DNA of 32,842 nucleotides. Origin: UPXZ01 sp035402725. GTDB taxonomy: Bacteria; Bacteroidota; Bacteroidia; Bacteroidales; Paludibacteraceae. Location of the stretch: positions 1 to 32,842 of the forward strand of contig DAONDU010000004.1 in assembly GCA_035402725.1 (NCBI GenBank), written 5' to 3'. Each line of letters starts with the position of its first letter. Position 1 is the stretch's first letter. Position numbers and translations under genes: made by a program. The notes under the pieces are model-generated. The model was not told the DNA's origin, did not search any database, and saw only the letters and a list, made by a program, of their open reading frames with translations. Positions 16,464-25,249 of the stretch are shown piece after piece.

Positions 16464-17052
16464 TCTGCCGTCGAATTACTCCGGACAATTTCCCGAATGC
16501 GGCTGTGATGAAGCGGGTCGCGGTTGTCTGGCCGGCCCTGTAGTGGCTGCAGCTGTCATTTTGCCACCTGATTTTGAATGTGCCGAACTGAACGACTCAA
16601 AGCAACTCACCGAAATTCAACGGGATGCCCTCAGAATTATCATTGAAAAAGAAGCTGTAAGCTGGAGCGTAGCAATGGTGAGTGAAAAGGAAATTGATGA
16701 AATTAATATACTAAATGCCTCTATCCTGGCTATGCATCGGGCAATTGACAAGCTGGCAATCAAACCCTGCTTTATTATTGTTGATGGAAATAAATTTAAA
16801 AAATATCAGGAAATTCCCCATCAGACCATTGTGAAAGGTGATAGTAAATATTTGTCGATCGCAGCAGCTTCAGTGCTGGCAAAAACGCACCGGGATGAAC
16901 TGATGATGAAACTTCACGACGAATATCCTCAATATGCCTGGAACAAAAACAAAGCTTACCCCACCATTAAACACCGAGAAGCAATAGCCAGTTACGGGGT
17001 AACGCCATATCACAGACTGACTTACAAATTACTGAAAGATAATAACTTATAG
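16450..17052 (+). CDS. rnhB: Ribonuclease HII
   Basis: This 200-residue endonuclease removes RNA from RNA/DNA hybrids and single ribonucleotides from DNA. The active-site carboxylates are visible: D20 and E21 in CDEAGRGCLAGP, D112 in IIVDGN, and D131 in KGDSKYLSIAAASVLAK. The frame opens at 16423, but the ATG at 16450 gives the normal short leader before the catalytic motif and only a 14-base overlap with cvpA. The stop overlaps the converging DUF3078 stop: the two reading frames share 17047-17052. Confidence 0.93.
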   Translation: MKQTNLPSNYSGQFPECGCDEAGRGCLAGPVVAAAVILPPDFECAELNDSKQLTEIQRDALRIIIEKEAVSWSVAMVSEKEIDEINILNASILAMHRAIDKLAIKPCFIIVDGNKFKKYQEIPHQTIVKGDSKYLSIAAASVLAKTHRDELMMKLHDEYPQYAWNKNKAYPTIKHREAIASYGVTPYHRLTYKLLKDNNL

Positions 17053-18570
17053 CAAACGATAGGAGAAACCAACACTAAGCAGTTGCTTAAACTGTATTTT
17101 GGCATTTTCTCCTTTTTTCATTATTACCGTATTGTCGTAGCGAGGATTGACTGCAACACGCACAGACATAAAGCGGTTAACTGTCAGGTTGCTCACAACC
17201 TCCAGGTCAATTTCCACTTTCTTGTAATCGGTATAGAAGGTAAGTTTTGAATCAATCTGCCATTCGCGGGTGGGATCATAATCGAGCTGTGCCCTGAACG
17301 AACTACCAAGCTGCCGCAACTGATTTTGACCCTTCTGGATACCAAACAGATTTGGATTTACATTCACAGTATCATTGGCATAAATGTATTTAAACGAAAC
17401 TGGCGCTAACATCAGAGATAAGAGCTTCTTATACTTATAATCCATACCAATACCTATATTTGCGCGGAAAGGAGTCAAAAGCCTGGCTTTATACTGTGTA
17501 GAGTTGATAGCCTTATAATTGTCGAATAATTGTGTGGAAAAATCTCCGGAAACACTATAGTACCAGTTACCGCCTGCTTTCAGACCAAACTTGGAAGTGT
17601 ACCGGAGCACGTCATCGTTGGTACTTATTTTTCGGATGGTATCCCCATCGACCGAATTAAATCCCGCCCGCCATTCCAGTTTATTTTCCCACAGAACATT
17701 CTTTTTATTATCGTAATTCATTTCTCCCGTGAGGATATTCAATATCGCAAGATTCGAATTGCCACCCTGATACCAGTTCTGCGAGATATAATTCTGCGTA
17801 AACTGCATTAAAGCAGTCGCTTTGGGACTCCAGTACCGCTGTTTCAGTTTTACAACATCAATTTTTTTCACATCCACTTTAGCTCCCTTTTCGTCGAATG
17901 CAAATGTTTCGACAGGTTTACGTCTTATCGACTTTTGCAAAAAAGAACCTGGGTCGGGCAACTGGTCGAAAGTAGTCTCGTACAGATGTGCTGCGTGATT
18001 CGAAATATAATCGCGTGCAATTTTCCTGGTTTCAAAGACCATTGATTCGGTCGATGTGTCTTTTTCTGGTATCAGTTGCAACCGGGTCGAACTTTCCGGA
18101 TAAAACTCCTTCATATAATCTATTTTCCCGTCCCATACAGGTTTCAGATCTTTACCCAGAAAAACTAAAGGTAAAAAGAATGGATTGGCCGAATACATTA
18201 AAGAATCTGTTGGTTTAACGGGAAACTTCATCAGGGAATCCAGTCTGTGTTTTAGAATACCATTATTGACAAAATAATGATTAATTGTATCAGAAGTTTT
18301 GGTTGATTGCAAAATAACATATTTGAATGCAGGTATTTCCTGAACGTGATCGTTGCCTGTGAGCTGCTGAGGGGTTGTTTTCGTTATTTTATCAGTCGAA
18401 TCATTTACTGAATTCCGGACTGTATCCGGGTTCTGAATATGGATAGTATCAAATGTAACGGGCACAATAAGTGAATCGGAAATTGTCAGTAAACTGACAG
18501 TCGAAAAACCTTTTATGGAACTAAATATTAATATTATAGTTATTACCAATATGTTCAAATACTTTCTCAT
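17047..18570 (-). CDS. DUF3078-family outer-membrane protein
   Basis: From the ATG at 18570 it is 507 residues, with a signal peptide (hydrophobic run within MRKYLNILVITIILIFSS). An ATG at 18594 in the same frame would add eight basic residues and cannot be excluded. The N-terminal third is a Thr/Ser/Asp-rich extracytoplasmic region. The C-terminal half has alternating aromatic strands (LEWRAGFNSVDG, KAGGNWYYSVSGDFSTQLF, FRANIGIGMDYKYKKL) ending in a strand that fits a beta-barrel (LLSVGFSYRLL). This matches DUF3078, a Bacteroidota family of unknown function. It stands alone with 158 bases to rmuC upstream and converges on rnhB. Confidence 0.8.
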   Translation of the reverse strand: MRKYLNILVITIILIFSSIKGFSTVSLLTISDSLIVPVTFDTIHIQNPDTVRNSVNDSTDKITKTTPQQLTGNDHVQEIPAFKYVILQSTKTSDTINHYFVNNGILKHRLDSLMKFPVKPTDSLMYSANPFFLPLVFLGKDLKPVWDGKIDYMKEFYPESSTRLQLIPEKDTSTESMVFETRKIARDYISNHAAHLYETTFDQLPDPGSFLQKSIRRKPVETFAFDEKGAKVDVKKIDVVKLKQRYWSPKATALMQFTQNYISQNWYQGGNSNLAILNILTGEMNYDNKKNVLWENKLEWRAGFNSVDGDTIRKISTNDDVLRYTSKFGLKAGGNWYYSVSGDFSTQLFDNYKAINSTQYKARLLTPFRANIGIGMDYKYKKLLSLMLAPVSFKYIYANDTVNVNPNLFGIQKGQNQLRQLGSSFRAQLDYDPTREWQIDSKLTFYTDYKKVEIDLEVVSNLTVNRFMSVRVAVNPRYDNTVIMKKGENAKIQFKQLLSVGFSYRLL

Positions 18571-18752
18571 GCGTTCTTTTATTTTTCTATACATGGTTCG
18601 TAACTTTTTATCATCTCACTGTTGCTGGTAAGGCACCATGCTGTTGACTGTTTGTTTTTCTGAATATTAAACTGCGGAATACAAACAGATATTAAACCTT
18701 TCATATCAAATTTCAAGTAATCGTATGGCTATTTGAAACGCCCTGGGGTTTG

Positions 18753-20102
18753 TCAAAATATTTCGTAATCTGCCGGCAGTGATTTTTTTCCGTCAATACC
18801 TCCAAGTTCCTGAATCCGTTCTGCAGTACGAATTATATTTCCTTTGCCATCTTTCATTTTCTTCAGAGCATCGTCGTATGCTCCCGAAGCACGGTCAAGG
18901 TTCGTTTTAATTTTCGACATATCGTCAATAAAAGCCAGGAACTTATCATGCAGCGCTTTGCTCAGGCGTGCAATTTCCTGTGCGTTACGGGTCTGATTTT
19001 CCTGTCGCCAGATGGATGAAATGGTTCTCAGCGTAGCCAGCAGTGTAGTGGGGCTTACCACTACAATTTTACGTTCCCAGGCATAGGCAAACAACTCATT
19101 ATCTGACTGAACCGCCACCGAAAATGAAGCTTCAACCGGCAAAAACATCAGCACAAAATCAGGTGAATTAATTTTCAATCCATCCTGATAATTTTTATCA
19201 CTCAATTCCTTCACATGTGCCCTGAGCGAACCGATATGCTCTTTCAGGTGACGGTTTTGTTCTTCGGGTGTTTCGGCTGAAGAAAACCGTTCATAAGCAA
19301 TTAACGAAACTTTAGAGTCAATTATTATATGTTTGTCGTCGGGCAAATGAACAATTACATCGGGCCGTTGCCGCGAATTATCACCTGCCTGAATTTCTTC
19401 CTGAGTTTCGTACTCCTGCCCTTTTGTCAGTCCCGACCGTTCCAGAACTCGCTCCAGTACTACCTCACCCCAATTCCCCTGTTTCTTCACATCTCCTTTG
19501 AGTGCTTTCGTCAGGTTGTTGGCTTCATCGCTCACACGCGAGTTCAACTCGGTGAGTTTTTTTATTTCTTCCCGCAAACTTATTTTATCACGCAAATCCT
19601 TATCGTAGGTTTCTTCTACTTTCTTCTCAAAAAGCATAATTTTGTCCTGTAAGGGGTTTAAAATCTGGGACAAACTTTTATGATTTGTAACTGAGAATTC
19701 ATCCGATCGCTCCTTTAGAATTTTTGTGGCAATATTCTCGAATTCAGCTGTCAGACGGCTTTGTATCTCCATCAGTTCCTTCTTCTGACTTTCCAGTTGC
19801 TGCTTCAGGTTACTGTTTACTGTTTGAAGCGCAGCAATTTCCATGCCGCGATTTTCGGCAAGTGCGCTTATTTGTACCAGCTGCTCCCCTACTTTCAGCA
19901 ATTCATCAGTCTTTATATTCAATCTTTCATTGCTGACAATATATTGATTCTCAAGAGAATTCTTTTCATTTCGGAGTTCTCTCAGGTTAATTTCAAATAC
20001 TTCCTTCTGACGGTTGATTTTTCCTGATTGAACGATCCAGGCAGACAAAAAACCTGTAATCAGAATAATAACAGCAACTAAAATAAATAATGTTACATGC
20101 AT
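18753..20102 (-). CDS. rmuC: RmuC-family DNA recombination protein
   Basis: This 449-residue protein has one N-terminal membrane anchor (about 4-22), a long coiled coil (about 28-195) and the RmuC nuclease-like domain (about 205-400). Markers are GNWGEVVLERVLERSGL (from 209), RPDVIVHLP (246-254) and IIIDSKVSL (259-267); the D and DSK fit the PD-(D/E)XK fold. In E. coli RmuC limits inversions at short inverted repeats. It follows the small ribbon-helix-helix-like gene by 12 bases, so the two form one transcript. Confidence 0.92.
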   Translation of the reverse strand: MHVTLFILVAVIILITGFLSAWIVQSGKINRQKEVFEINLRELRNEKNSLENQYIVSNERLNIKTDELLKVGEQLVQISALAENRGMEIAALQTVNSNLKQQLESQKKELMEIQSRLTAEFENIATKILKERSDEFSVTNHKSLSQILNPLQDKIMLFEKKVEETYDKDLRDKISLREEIKKLTELNSRVSDEANNLTKALKGDVKKQGNWGEVVLERVLERSGLTKGQEYETQEEIQAGDNSRQRPDVIVHLPDDKHIIIDSKVSLIAYERFSSAETPEEQNRHLKEHIGSLRAHVKELSDKNYQDGLKINSPDFVLMFLPVEASFSVAVQSDNELFAYAWERKIVVVSPTTLLATLRTISSIWRQENQTRNAQEIARLSKALHDKFLAFIDDMSKIKTNLDRASGAYDDALKKMKDGKGNIIRTAERIQELGGIDGKKSLPADYEIF

Positions 20103-20114
20103 AAACCGATAGAG

Positions 20115-20336
20115 TTATTTTATATTGTCAAATAAAGTTGGCTGGTCAGCATCCAGTTTACGGAGAATTTCAGTCATCAGGGTTTCACGAATAAATTTTG
20201 ATTTGTTTTTTACTTTATATTTTTCAATAAATCGGTTTAACGCATTGTTTTCCTTATCGTTCAGGGTGAATATCTGCCTGTGTTTTCGAAGTAAAACAGG
20301 ATTTGGAGAGGGTTTCAGTTCTTTCTTCTTGGTCAT
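20115..20336 (-). CDS. Small basic protein, ribbon-helix-helix or mobilisation-protein-like
   Basis: This is a 73-residue Lys/Arg-rich protein. The middle (FTLNDKENNALNRFIEKY, then NKSKFIRETLMTEIL) has the strand-helix-helix rhythm of ribbon-helix-helix DNA-binding proteins and of the MobC-like group. The end (DADQPTLFDNIK) is acidic. A GTG at 20354 in the same frame overlaps the -7 box at 20354-20361, so the ATG at 20336 is preferred. It is 12 bases upstream of rmuC and divergent from yraN. It could be an autoregulator of this transcript. The fold call is from pattern only and the role is unknown. Confidence 0.65.
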   Translation of the reverse strand: MTKKKELKPSPNPVLLRKHRQIFTLNDKENNALNRFIEKYKVKNKSKFIRETLMTEILRKLDADQPTLFDNIK

Positions 20337-20353
20337 TTTCTGATTAATTTCCA

Positions 20354-20361
20354 CAAAAATA
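20354..20361 (-). promoter_or_regulatory. -7 promoter box for the small gene and rmuC
   Basis: The minus strand reads TATTTTTG, a full match to TAnnTTTG, 18 bases before the chosen ATG at 20336. It is back to back with the yraN box at 20404-20411. Confidence 0.5.
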
Positions 20362-20403
20362 ATATTATATCGCTGAATTTCAGTATTAATTCCCGAAAAA
20401 GAG

Positions 20404-20411
20404 TATTTTTG
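20404..20411 (+). promoter_or_regulatory. -7 promoter box for yraN
   Basis: TATTTTTG is a full match to TAnnTTTG, 79 bases before the yraN ATG. The two divergent boxes are only about 42 bases apart, so a factor bound between them could affect both. Confidence 0.5.
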
Positions 20412-20490
20412 CGACGATACTTTTTACAAATTTCAACTGACTTCAGGCTTGTATTTGCCTGCTGTTTAATCAATTATTCATAAGTTAAAA

Positions 20491-20856
20491 ATGGCTGAAC
20501 ACAACGATCTGGGAAATATCGGCGAGGAACGAGCACAAGCTTTTCTGCGCAACAGCGGCTACAGAATCAGAGAAACCAACTGGGTAGCCGGAAAACTGGA
20601 ACTTGATATTGTGGCCGAAAAGGACGAAATGCTCGTCATCGTGGAAGTTAAAACACGCTCAACCGAATTTTTCGAACATCCGAAAGAAGCGATTACACCG
20701 CGAAAAATAAAAAATCTGGTAAATGCAGCTCACGCATACATCATGAAAAACAACTGGCAGGGCGAAACCCGCTTTGACGTCATATCGGTTATTCCGAAGG
20801 GTCAGAACTTTTCCATTGAGCATATCGAAGATGCTTTTTTGCCGCCGATTATGTGA
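20491..20856 (+). CDS. YraN-family (UPF0102) endonuclease-like protein
   Basis: This 121-residue protein has the restriction-endonuclease-like fold of UPF0102. It shows GNIGEERAQAFLRNSGY at the N-terminus, the acidic pair E37/D39 in KLELDIV (normally GEIDLI) and E52-V-K54 in VEVKTRS. The carboxylates and lysine of the PD-(D/E)XK core are kept, although the family's Gly before the first Glu is replaced by Leu. The biological role is not well established. It is monocistronic or the first gene before pyrE, which has its own promoter at 20934. Confidence 0.88.
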   Translation: MAEHNDLGNIGEERAQAFLRNSGYRIRETNWVAGKLELDIVAEKDEMLVIVEVKTRSTEFFEHPKEAITPRKIKNLVNAAHAYIMKNNWQGETRFDVISVIPKGQNFSIEHIEDAFLPPIM

Positions 20857-20933
20857 AGTTAAAACTCAAGATATCATTTCAATTGCTGTTGCAAAACATA
20901 TTCATTTAACTTTTAATTATTAATTAGTTTATG

Positions 20934-20941
20934 TACTTTTG
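20934..20941 (+). promoter_or_regulatory. -7 promoter box for pyrE
   Basis: TACTTTTG is a full match to TAnnTTTG, 68 bases before the pyrE ATG. A short hairpin (GCTGC/GCAGC, 20966-20979) lies in the predicted leader. Confidence 0.55.
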
Positions 20942-21008
20942 CAAAATATAAACAGTTGAATTTGTGCTGCTCGTGCAGCCTTTTCCAATACCCAATTCAA
21001 GAAAAAAA

Positions 21009-21641
21009 ATGAAATCATCCGAAAAATCGATAGCTGAAAAACTATTAAAAGTTAAAGCCGTAAAATTACAACCCAACAACCCTTTCATCTGGGCTTCGGG
21101 ATGGAATTCACCCATATATTGCGACAACCGCAAAACACTGTCATATCCCGCAATCCGCAACTACATCAAAGTAGAACTGATACGCACCATTATTGACTTG
21201 TATCCCGACGTAGAAGTTATTGCAGGGGTGGCTACAGGTGCGATTGCCCAGGGTGCTATGGTTGCCGACGAGCTTGGATTGCCATTTGTATATGTACGCT
21301 CCAGCCCCAAAGATCACGGATTGGAAAACCTTATTGAAGGCGATTTGAAACCAAAACAAAAAGTGGTAATTATCGAGGACCTGATATCGACAGGTGGCAG
21401 CAGCCTGAAAGCCGTGGAAGCAATCCGTAAAGATGGTTCGGAAGTATTGGGAATGGTGGCGATATTCACTTACGGCTTCGCACTGGCCGATGAGAAATTC
21501 AAAAATGCGAAAGTAAAACTAACAGCCCTGAGCAACTACGATGCCGTACTTACTGAAGCACTTGCCACAAACTACATCGCTGATAAAGATGTGGAAACAC
21601 TGAGAGAATGGAGACTGAATCCGTCAGTGTGGAGAAAATAA
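21009..21641 (+). CDS. pyrE: Orotate phosphoribosyltransferase
   Basis: This 210-residue enzyme joins orotate to PRPP to give orotidine 5'-phosphate in pyrimidine synthesis. Motifs are the PRPP-binding loop VVIIEDLISTGGSS (119-132, with acidic pair E123/D124), FIWASGWNSPIYCDNR near the N-terminus, and GVATGAIAQG (73-82). The frame opens at a GTG (20964), but the ATG at 21009, preceded by a run of A, gives the normal family length. The leader contains a small hairpin which could be regulatory, without direct evidence. An SRPBCC gene follows after 42 bases. Confidence 0.95.
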   Translation: MKSSEKSIAEKLLKVKAVKLQPNNPFIWASGWNSPIYCDNRKTLSYPAIRNYIKVELIRTIIDLYPDVEVIAGVATGAIAQGAMVADELGLPFVYVRSSPKDHGLENLIEGDLKPKQKVVIIEDLISTGGSSLKAVEAIRKDGSEVLGMVAIFTYGFALADEKFKNAKVKLTALSNYDAVLTEALATNYIADKDVETLREWRLNPSVWRK

Positions 21642-21683
21642 TCAATTTCACAGAAAAATGACTCTTTTTATAAAACACAATAA

Positions 21684-22127
21684 ATGACAACATACGAAAG
21701 TGACATTAAAACCATTTCTTCTTCCGGAGAAGTGGTTTTTAACATATTAAGCAACCTGTCAAATTTCAATAATCTCCAAAATCTGAATGCTGACGCTCAG
21801 GAAAAACTGAACCAGATGCTGAAAGACGTGGAGTTTGATGAAAATTCATGCCGTTTTACTGTCGATGGAGTAGGCAGGGTTGGTTTCCGGATAATCGAAC
21901 GCGAGCCGTTCAAAACCATAAAACTGGAAGCCGAAAACTCTCCTGTAGCTGTTAACGGCTGGATTCAACTGGTACAGGTTTCGGAAACTGATACACGAAT
22001 GAAACTAACCCTAAAAGCCGACATACCGACGATGATTAAAGTGATGGTTGACAGCAAGTTGAAAAAAGGTATAAATACTATTGCAGATACGTTAGTCCAG
22101 TATCTGACATACCAAATCGGAAAATAA
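21684..22127 (+). CDS. SRPBCC (START-like) superfamily protein
   Basis: This 147-residue cytoplasmic protein reads as a single START-like (SRPBCC) domain: an early strand-helix unit (KTISSSGEVVFNILSNLSNF), central antiparallel strands and a long C-terminal helix (MVDSKLKKGINTIADTLVQYL). The fold binds hydrophobic ligands in a deep pocket. It is found in Bacteroidota as a small protein of unknown ligand. It has no catalytic motif that I can identify. It lies 42 bases after pyrE and 89 before argH; the neighbours say little about its job. Confidence 0.75.
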   Translation: MTTYESDIKTISSSGEVVFNILSNLSNFNNLQNLNADAQEKLNQMLKDVEFDENSCRFTVDGVGRVGFRIIEREPFKTIKLEAENSPVAVNGWIQLVQVSETDTRMKLTLKADIPTMIKVMVDSKLKKGINTIADTLVQYLTYQIGK

Positions 22128-22216
22128 AAATACTGAAACCAATATCAGATTTTTTATCAATAAATTAAAATTAAAAATAGTCCCATTCAGGGAGAAATAC
22201 AGGAGAGGAGAATATC

Positions 22217-23551
22217 ATGAAACTTTGGGAGAAATCGATACAGGTAAATGAAAAAATTGAGAAATTCACTGTCGGTCATGACCGTGAAATGGATATTTAT
22301 CTGGCTAAATATGATGTTTTGGGCTCTATGGCTCATATACAGATGCTCGAATCGGTTGGTTTACTCTCCAAAGAGGAACTCCCCCTACTGCTGGCTGAGC
22401 TGAAAAATATTTATCATTTGATTGAAAATGATCAATTTGAGATAGAAGAGGGCATAGAGGATGTACACTCGCAGGTAGAACTGATGCTTACCCGCAAACT
22501 GGGAGATGTGGGCAAAAAAATACACAGCGGACGCTCACGCAACGATCAGGTCCTTGTTGATCTGAAACTTTTTGCCCGTGCTGAAATAGAAAAAACAGTT
22601 GAAGCTGTGTCAGGGCTATTCGATGTGCTGACTGAACAAAGTGAAAAATACAAAAACATTCTGCTCCCGGGATACACTCACCTACAGATTGCCATGCCAT
22701 CGTCATTCGGACTTTGGTTTGGCGCTTACGCAGAGAGCTTGGCCGACGACCTGCAAATTATGCTTTCTGCCTGGAAAATCACCAACAGAAATCCGCTCGG
22801 TTCGGCAGCCGGATATGGATCATCGTTTCCGCTCAACCGTCAGATGACCACCGACTTGCTTGGTTTCGACACCATGAACTACAACGTGGTTTATGCCCAG
22901 ATGGGTCGCGGAAAAATGGAACGTATCGTTGCAAGTGCCCTTGCCGGCGTAGCTGCTACACTTTCAAAGCTGGCTTTTGACGCCTGTTTGTTTTCCTCGC
23001 AAAACTTTGGTTTCATCAAACTACCCGATGAGTTTACCACCGGTTCAAGCATTATGCCGCACAAGAAAAATCCCGATGTATTTGAACTCACCCGTGCCAA
23101 ATGCAATAAAATCCAGTCGCTGCCACAACAGATAACTCTGATTACCAACAATCTGACTTCCGGTTATTTCCGCGATTTACAAATTATCAAAGAGGTATTC
23201 ATTCCTGCCTTTGCCGAACTAAACGACTGTATGGAAATGGTTTCAATGATGCTGCAACGGGTGGAAGTGAAACAAAACATTCTGGATGACCCGAAGTACG
23301 ATTATCTGTTCAGTGTCGAAGAGGTTAACCGGCTTGCCGCTGAAGGAATGCCTTTCCGCGATGCATACAAAAAGGTCGGACTTGCCATTGAGGCCGGCAA
23401 TTTCAAGCCCGTGAAAGACATCCGTCACACGCATGAAGGCAGCATCGGAAATCTGTGCAATGACCGTATAAAAATATACATGGACAGTATCAGGGAACAA
23501 TTCAACTTCGGGACGGTACACGAAGCTGTAAAAAATCTGCTGGAAAGTTAA
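22217..23551 (+). CDS. argH: Argininosuccinate lyase
   Basis: This 444-residue enzyme cleaves argininosuccinate to arginine and fumarate in the last step of arginine synthesis. Family motifs: HSGRSRNDQV (103-112), GYTHLQIAMP (152-161, conserved His155), NPLGSAAGYGSSFPL (192-206) and the superfamily signature GSSIMPHKKNPD (276-287). The KKNPDVFEL wording distinguishes it from PurB in this same window. The ATG follows an AGGAGAGGAG tract, an unusually strong ribosome-binding site for this phylum. It converges with gldG, leaving only 3 bases between the stop codons. No other arginine gene is in the window. Confidence 0.96.
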   Translation: MKLWEKSIQVNEKIEKFTVGHDREMDIYLAKYDVLGSMAHIQMLESVGLLSKEELPLLLAELKNIYHLIENDQFEIEEGIEDVHSQVELMLTRKLGDVGKKIHSGRSRNDQVLVDLKLFARAEIEKTVEAVSGLFDVLTEQSEKYKNILLPGYTHLQIAMPSSFGLWFGAYAESLADDLQIMLSAWKITNRNPLGSAAGYGSSFPLNRQMTTDLLGFDTMNYNVVYAQMGRGKMERIVASALAGVAATLSKLAFDACLFSSQNFGFIKLPDEFTTGSSIMPHKKNPDVFELTRAKCNKIQSLPQQITLITNNLTSGYFRDLQIIKEVFIPAFAELNDCMEMVSMMLQRVEVKQNILDDPKYDYLFSVEEVNRLAAEGMPFRDAYKKVGLAIEAGNFKPVKDIRHTHEGSIGNLCNDRIKIYMDSIREQFNFGTVHEAVKNLLES

Positions 23552-23554
23552 GAC

Positions 23555-25237
23555 TTACCGGGTATAACGACGCCGCCGGGTCCACTGAACCAATATTCCG
23601 AAAATAATAAGTATCACCGGAGGAATTACGACATTAATAATCTGCCATTTAGTTTTCTGACTGGCAGATATTTTTTTGTTCAGTAAACGCAAAGCAACAG
23701 TTTTCGAGCGCAGTTCCATCCATCCGCTCTGATCAGTCAGATAAAGTACAGCGTTGGTTATCAGCTCATTATTAGCGAATTGCTGGTTCATATAGCGATC
23801 ATAACCGAGTGGTACAGCTTTCAGGTTTTCACCAGTTCCTTCTGTTTCATTGCGTATAATATCACCATCGGCGATGATGATCTGTCGGGTGCGAACACTT
23901 TTATTCTGAATAACCGAAGGGTTGACAATTTCTTTGGGAGCCATTCTGTTTGAAAAATCAGACTGAAATTCACCTTCCAGTACTACTCCTACCGGCACAT
24001 AAGCATTATTGAAATATTTTTTATCCTTCAGATCAGGCATCTGCAAAAGCGAAATTTCAGCAGGCGTTTGCAGAATATGTGTATTGTCTGAACTGGCAAG
24101 GATGAAATTTCGTTCCAGTTTTTTATCATCACCCACAATCTCGATGGCCGAAGCAAAATTCGCTTTGACAGGAGCCAGATTTCGGGTAACCGGATGTTCG
24201 CCCGAAGTAAGCAACAATGGCGCGTTGACCCAGGGCATTGGCTGAAAGTCAGGTTGCTGTCCTTTGGCAGCCACATTGACGGGAACAAGTACACTCTGTA
24301 CATCCTGAACCAGCACGGGACTGATGCGGACACCATAACGGAAAAGTATGTCGTTTAGATTCAAGTCCAGTTCAATCGCCGGAGATATCCCTGCAGTCGT
24401 AAGACTTTCTTCCGAAACACGCACCCCATCTATCAGCCATAATACCCTGCCTCCGTGCATGACGTACTGGTCAATCACAAATTTATCTTTTTCGCTGAAA
24501 GGTCCCATCGGTTTGGCTATGATCAGAGCTTTATAATCGTTCAATATGTTAGGATCTGTATCAATAATTCCGCGGTCAATCTGGAAATAGCGGCTCAGGC
24601 TCCGGCTGATATCATAGGTTTCGGTTTCGTTAAGTTCTCCGTGTCCTTCCAGAAATGCAATTTTTTCCACTTTCGTATTCACGAGCCTGCGAATAGCGTC
24701 AGTCAGTTCGAATTCAAGATTTTCAACAGAAATATTCAGATTTTCTTCACCCGAAATTCCACGGATATTTTTCAGCAGGTTTACGGGAATTGTTTTCCCC
24801 TTATAGCTAATTTCCAGCCACGGAAAAATTATTTTCTGAATATTCTTTCCTTCCTTATCCTTATCATAAACCGAAGTTGCTGTCATGCCCTTCTGCTCCA
24901 GTTCGGCATATTTCTGTTCACGTTCCTCATTCGTTTCCGCCTCTGATGGATTGACATAATTTATGCTGATATTCCCTTCGGCATAAGCGCTCAACTCATC
25001 GAGCAATTCCGCAACCGACTTTTTCAGTCTCAGAAAGCCCGGATTGAGATCTCCGGTGAGGTAAATTGTCACAGTAACAGGTTCGCGTACCGATTTCATG
25101 AGTGTTTTGGTTTGTTTACTGATACTGTAACGCTTGTCGGAAGTGAGGTCGATGCGATAAAAGAAAAATGAAGAGACAACCGTCAGGGCTATCACCGTAA
25201 AAAGAATTATGTATGTCGATTTTGATATCTTTTTCAT
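23555..25237 (-). CDS. gldG: GldG-family ABC transporter auxiliary component
   Basis: This 560-residue protein has an N-terminal membrane segment (about 9-27), a large extracytoplasmic region and a C-terminal membrane segment (about 535-553) followed by basic residues (QWTRRRRYTR). It matches GldG by RIDLTSDKRYSISKQT after the first helix and by PVTVTIYLTGDLNPGF. In Flavobacterium, GldA, GldF and GldG form an ABC transporter linked to gliding. Many non-gliding Bacteroidota also keep gldG. Here gldF is not adjacent: the gene 12 bases upstream on the same strand is a CotH-kinase lipoprotein. The role in this organism is therefore unclear. Confidence 0.88.
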   Translation of the reverse strand: MKKISKSTYIILFTVIALTVVSSFFFYRIDLTSDKRYSISKQTKTLMKSVREPVTVTIYLTGDLNPGFLRLKKSVAELLDELSAYAEGNISINYVNPSEAETNEEREQKYAELEQKGMTATSVYDKDKEGKNIQKIIFPWLEISYKGKTIPVNLLKNIRGISGEENLNISVENLEFELTDAIRRLVNTKVEKIAFLEGHGELNETETYDISRSLSRYFQIDRGIIDTDPNILNDYKALIIAKPMGPFSEKDKFVIDQYVMHGGRVLWLIDGVRVSEESLTTAGISPAIELDLNLNDILFRYGVRISPVLVQDVQSVLVPVNVAAKGQQPDFQPMPWVNAPLLLTSGEHPVTRNLAPVKANFASAIEIVGDDKKLERNFILASSDNTHILQTPAEISLLQMPDLKDKKYFNNAYVPVGVVLEGEFQSDFSNRMAPKEIVNPSVIQNKSVRTRQIIIADGDIIRNETEGTGENLKAVPLGYDRYMNQQFANNELITNAVLYLTDQSGWMELRSKTVALRLLNKKISASQKTKWQIINVVIPPVILIIFGILVQWTRRRRYTR

Positions 25238-25249
25238 TCTCAGAATATT

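Noticed and set aside
20964..21008. GTG start giving pyrE 15 extra residues
   Set aside because: The extra residues do not look like OPRT, and the ATG at 21009 gives the usual length with an A-rich leader.
22181..22200. TCCCATTCAGGGAGAAAT resembling a GC-rich repeat unit
   Set aside because: Only a short palindromic core matches, and the neighbouring CCCCC/GGGGG block is absent; probably chance and part of the argH ribosome-binding region.
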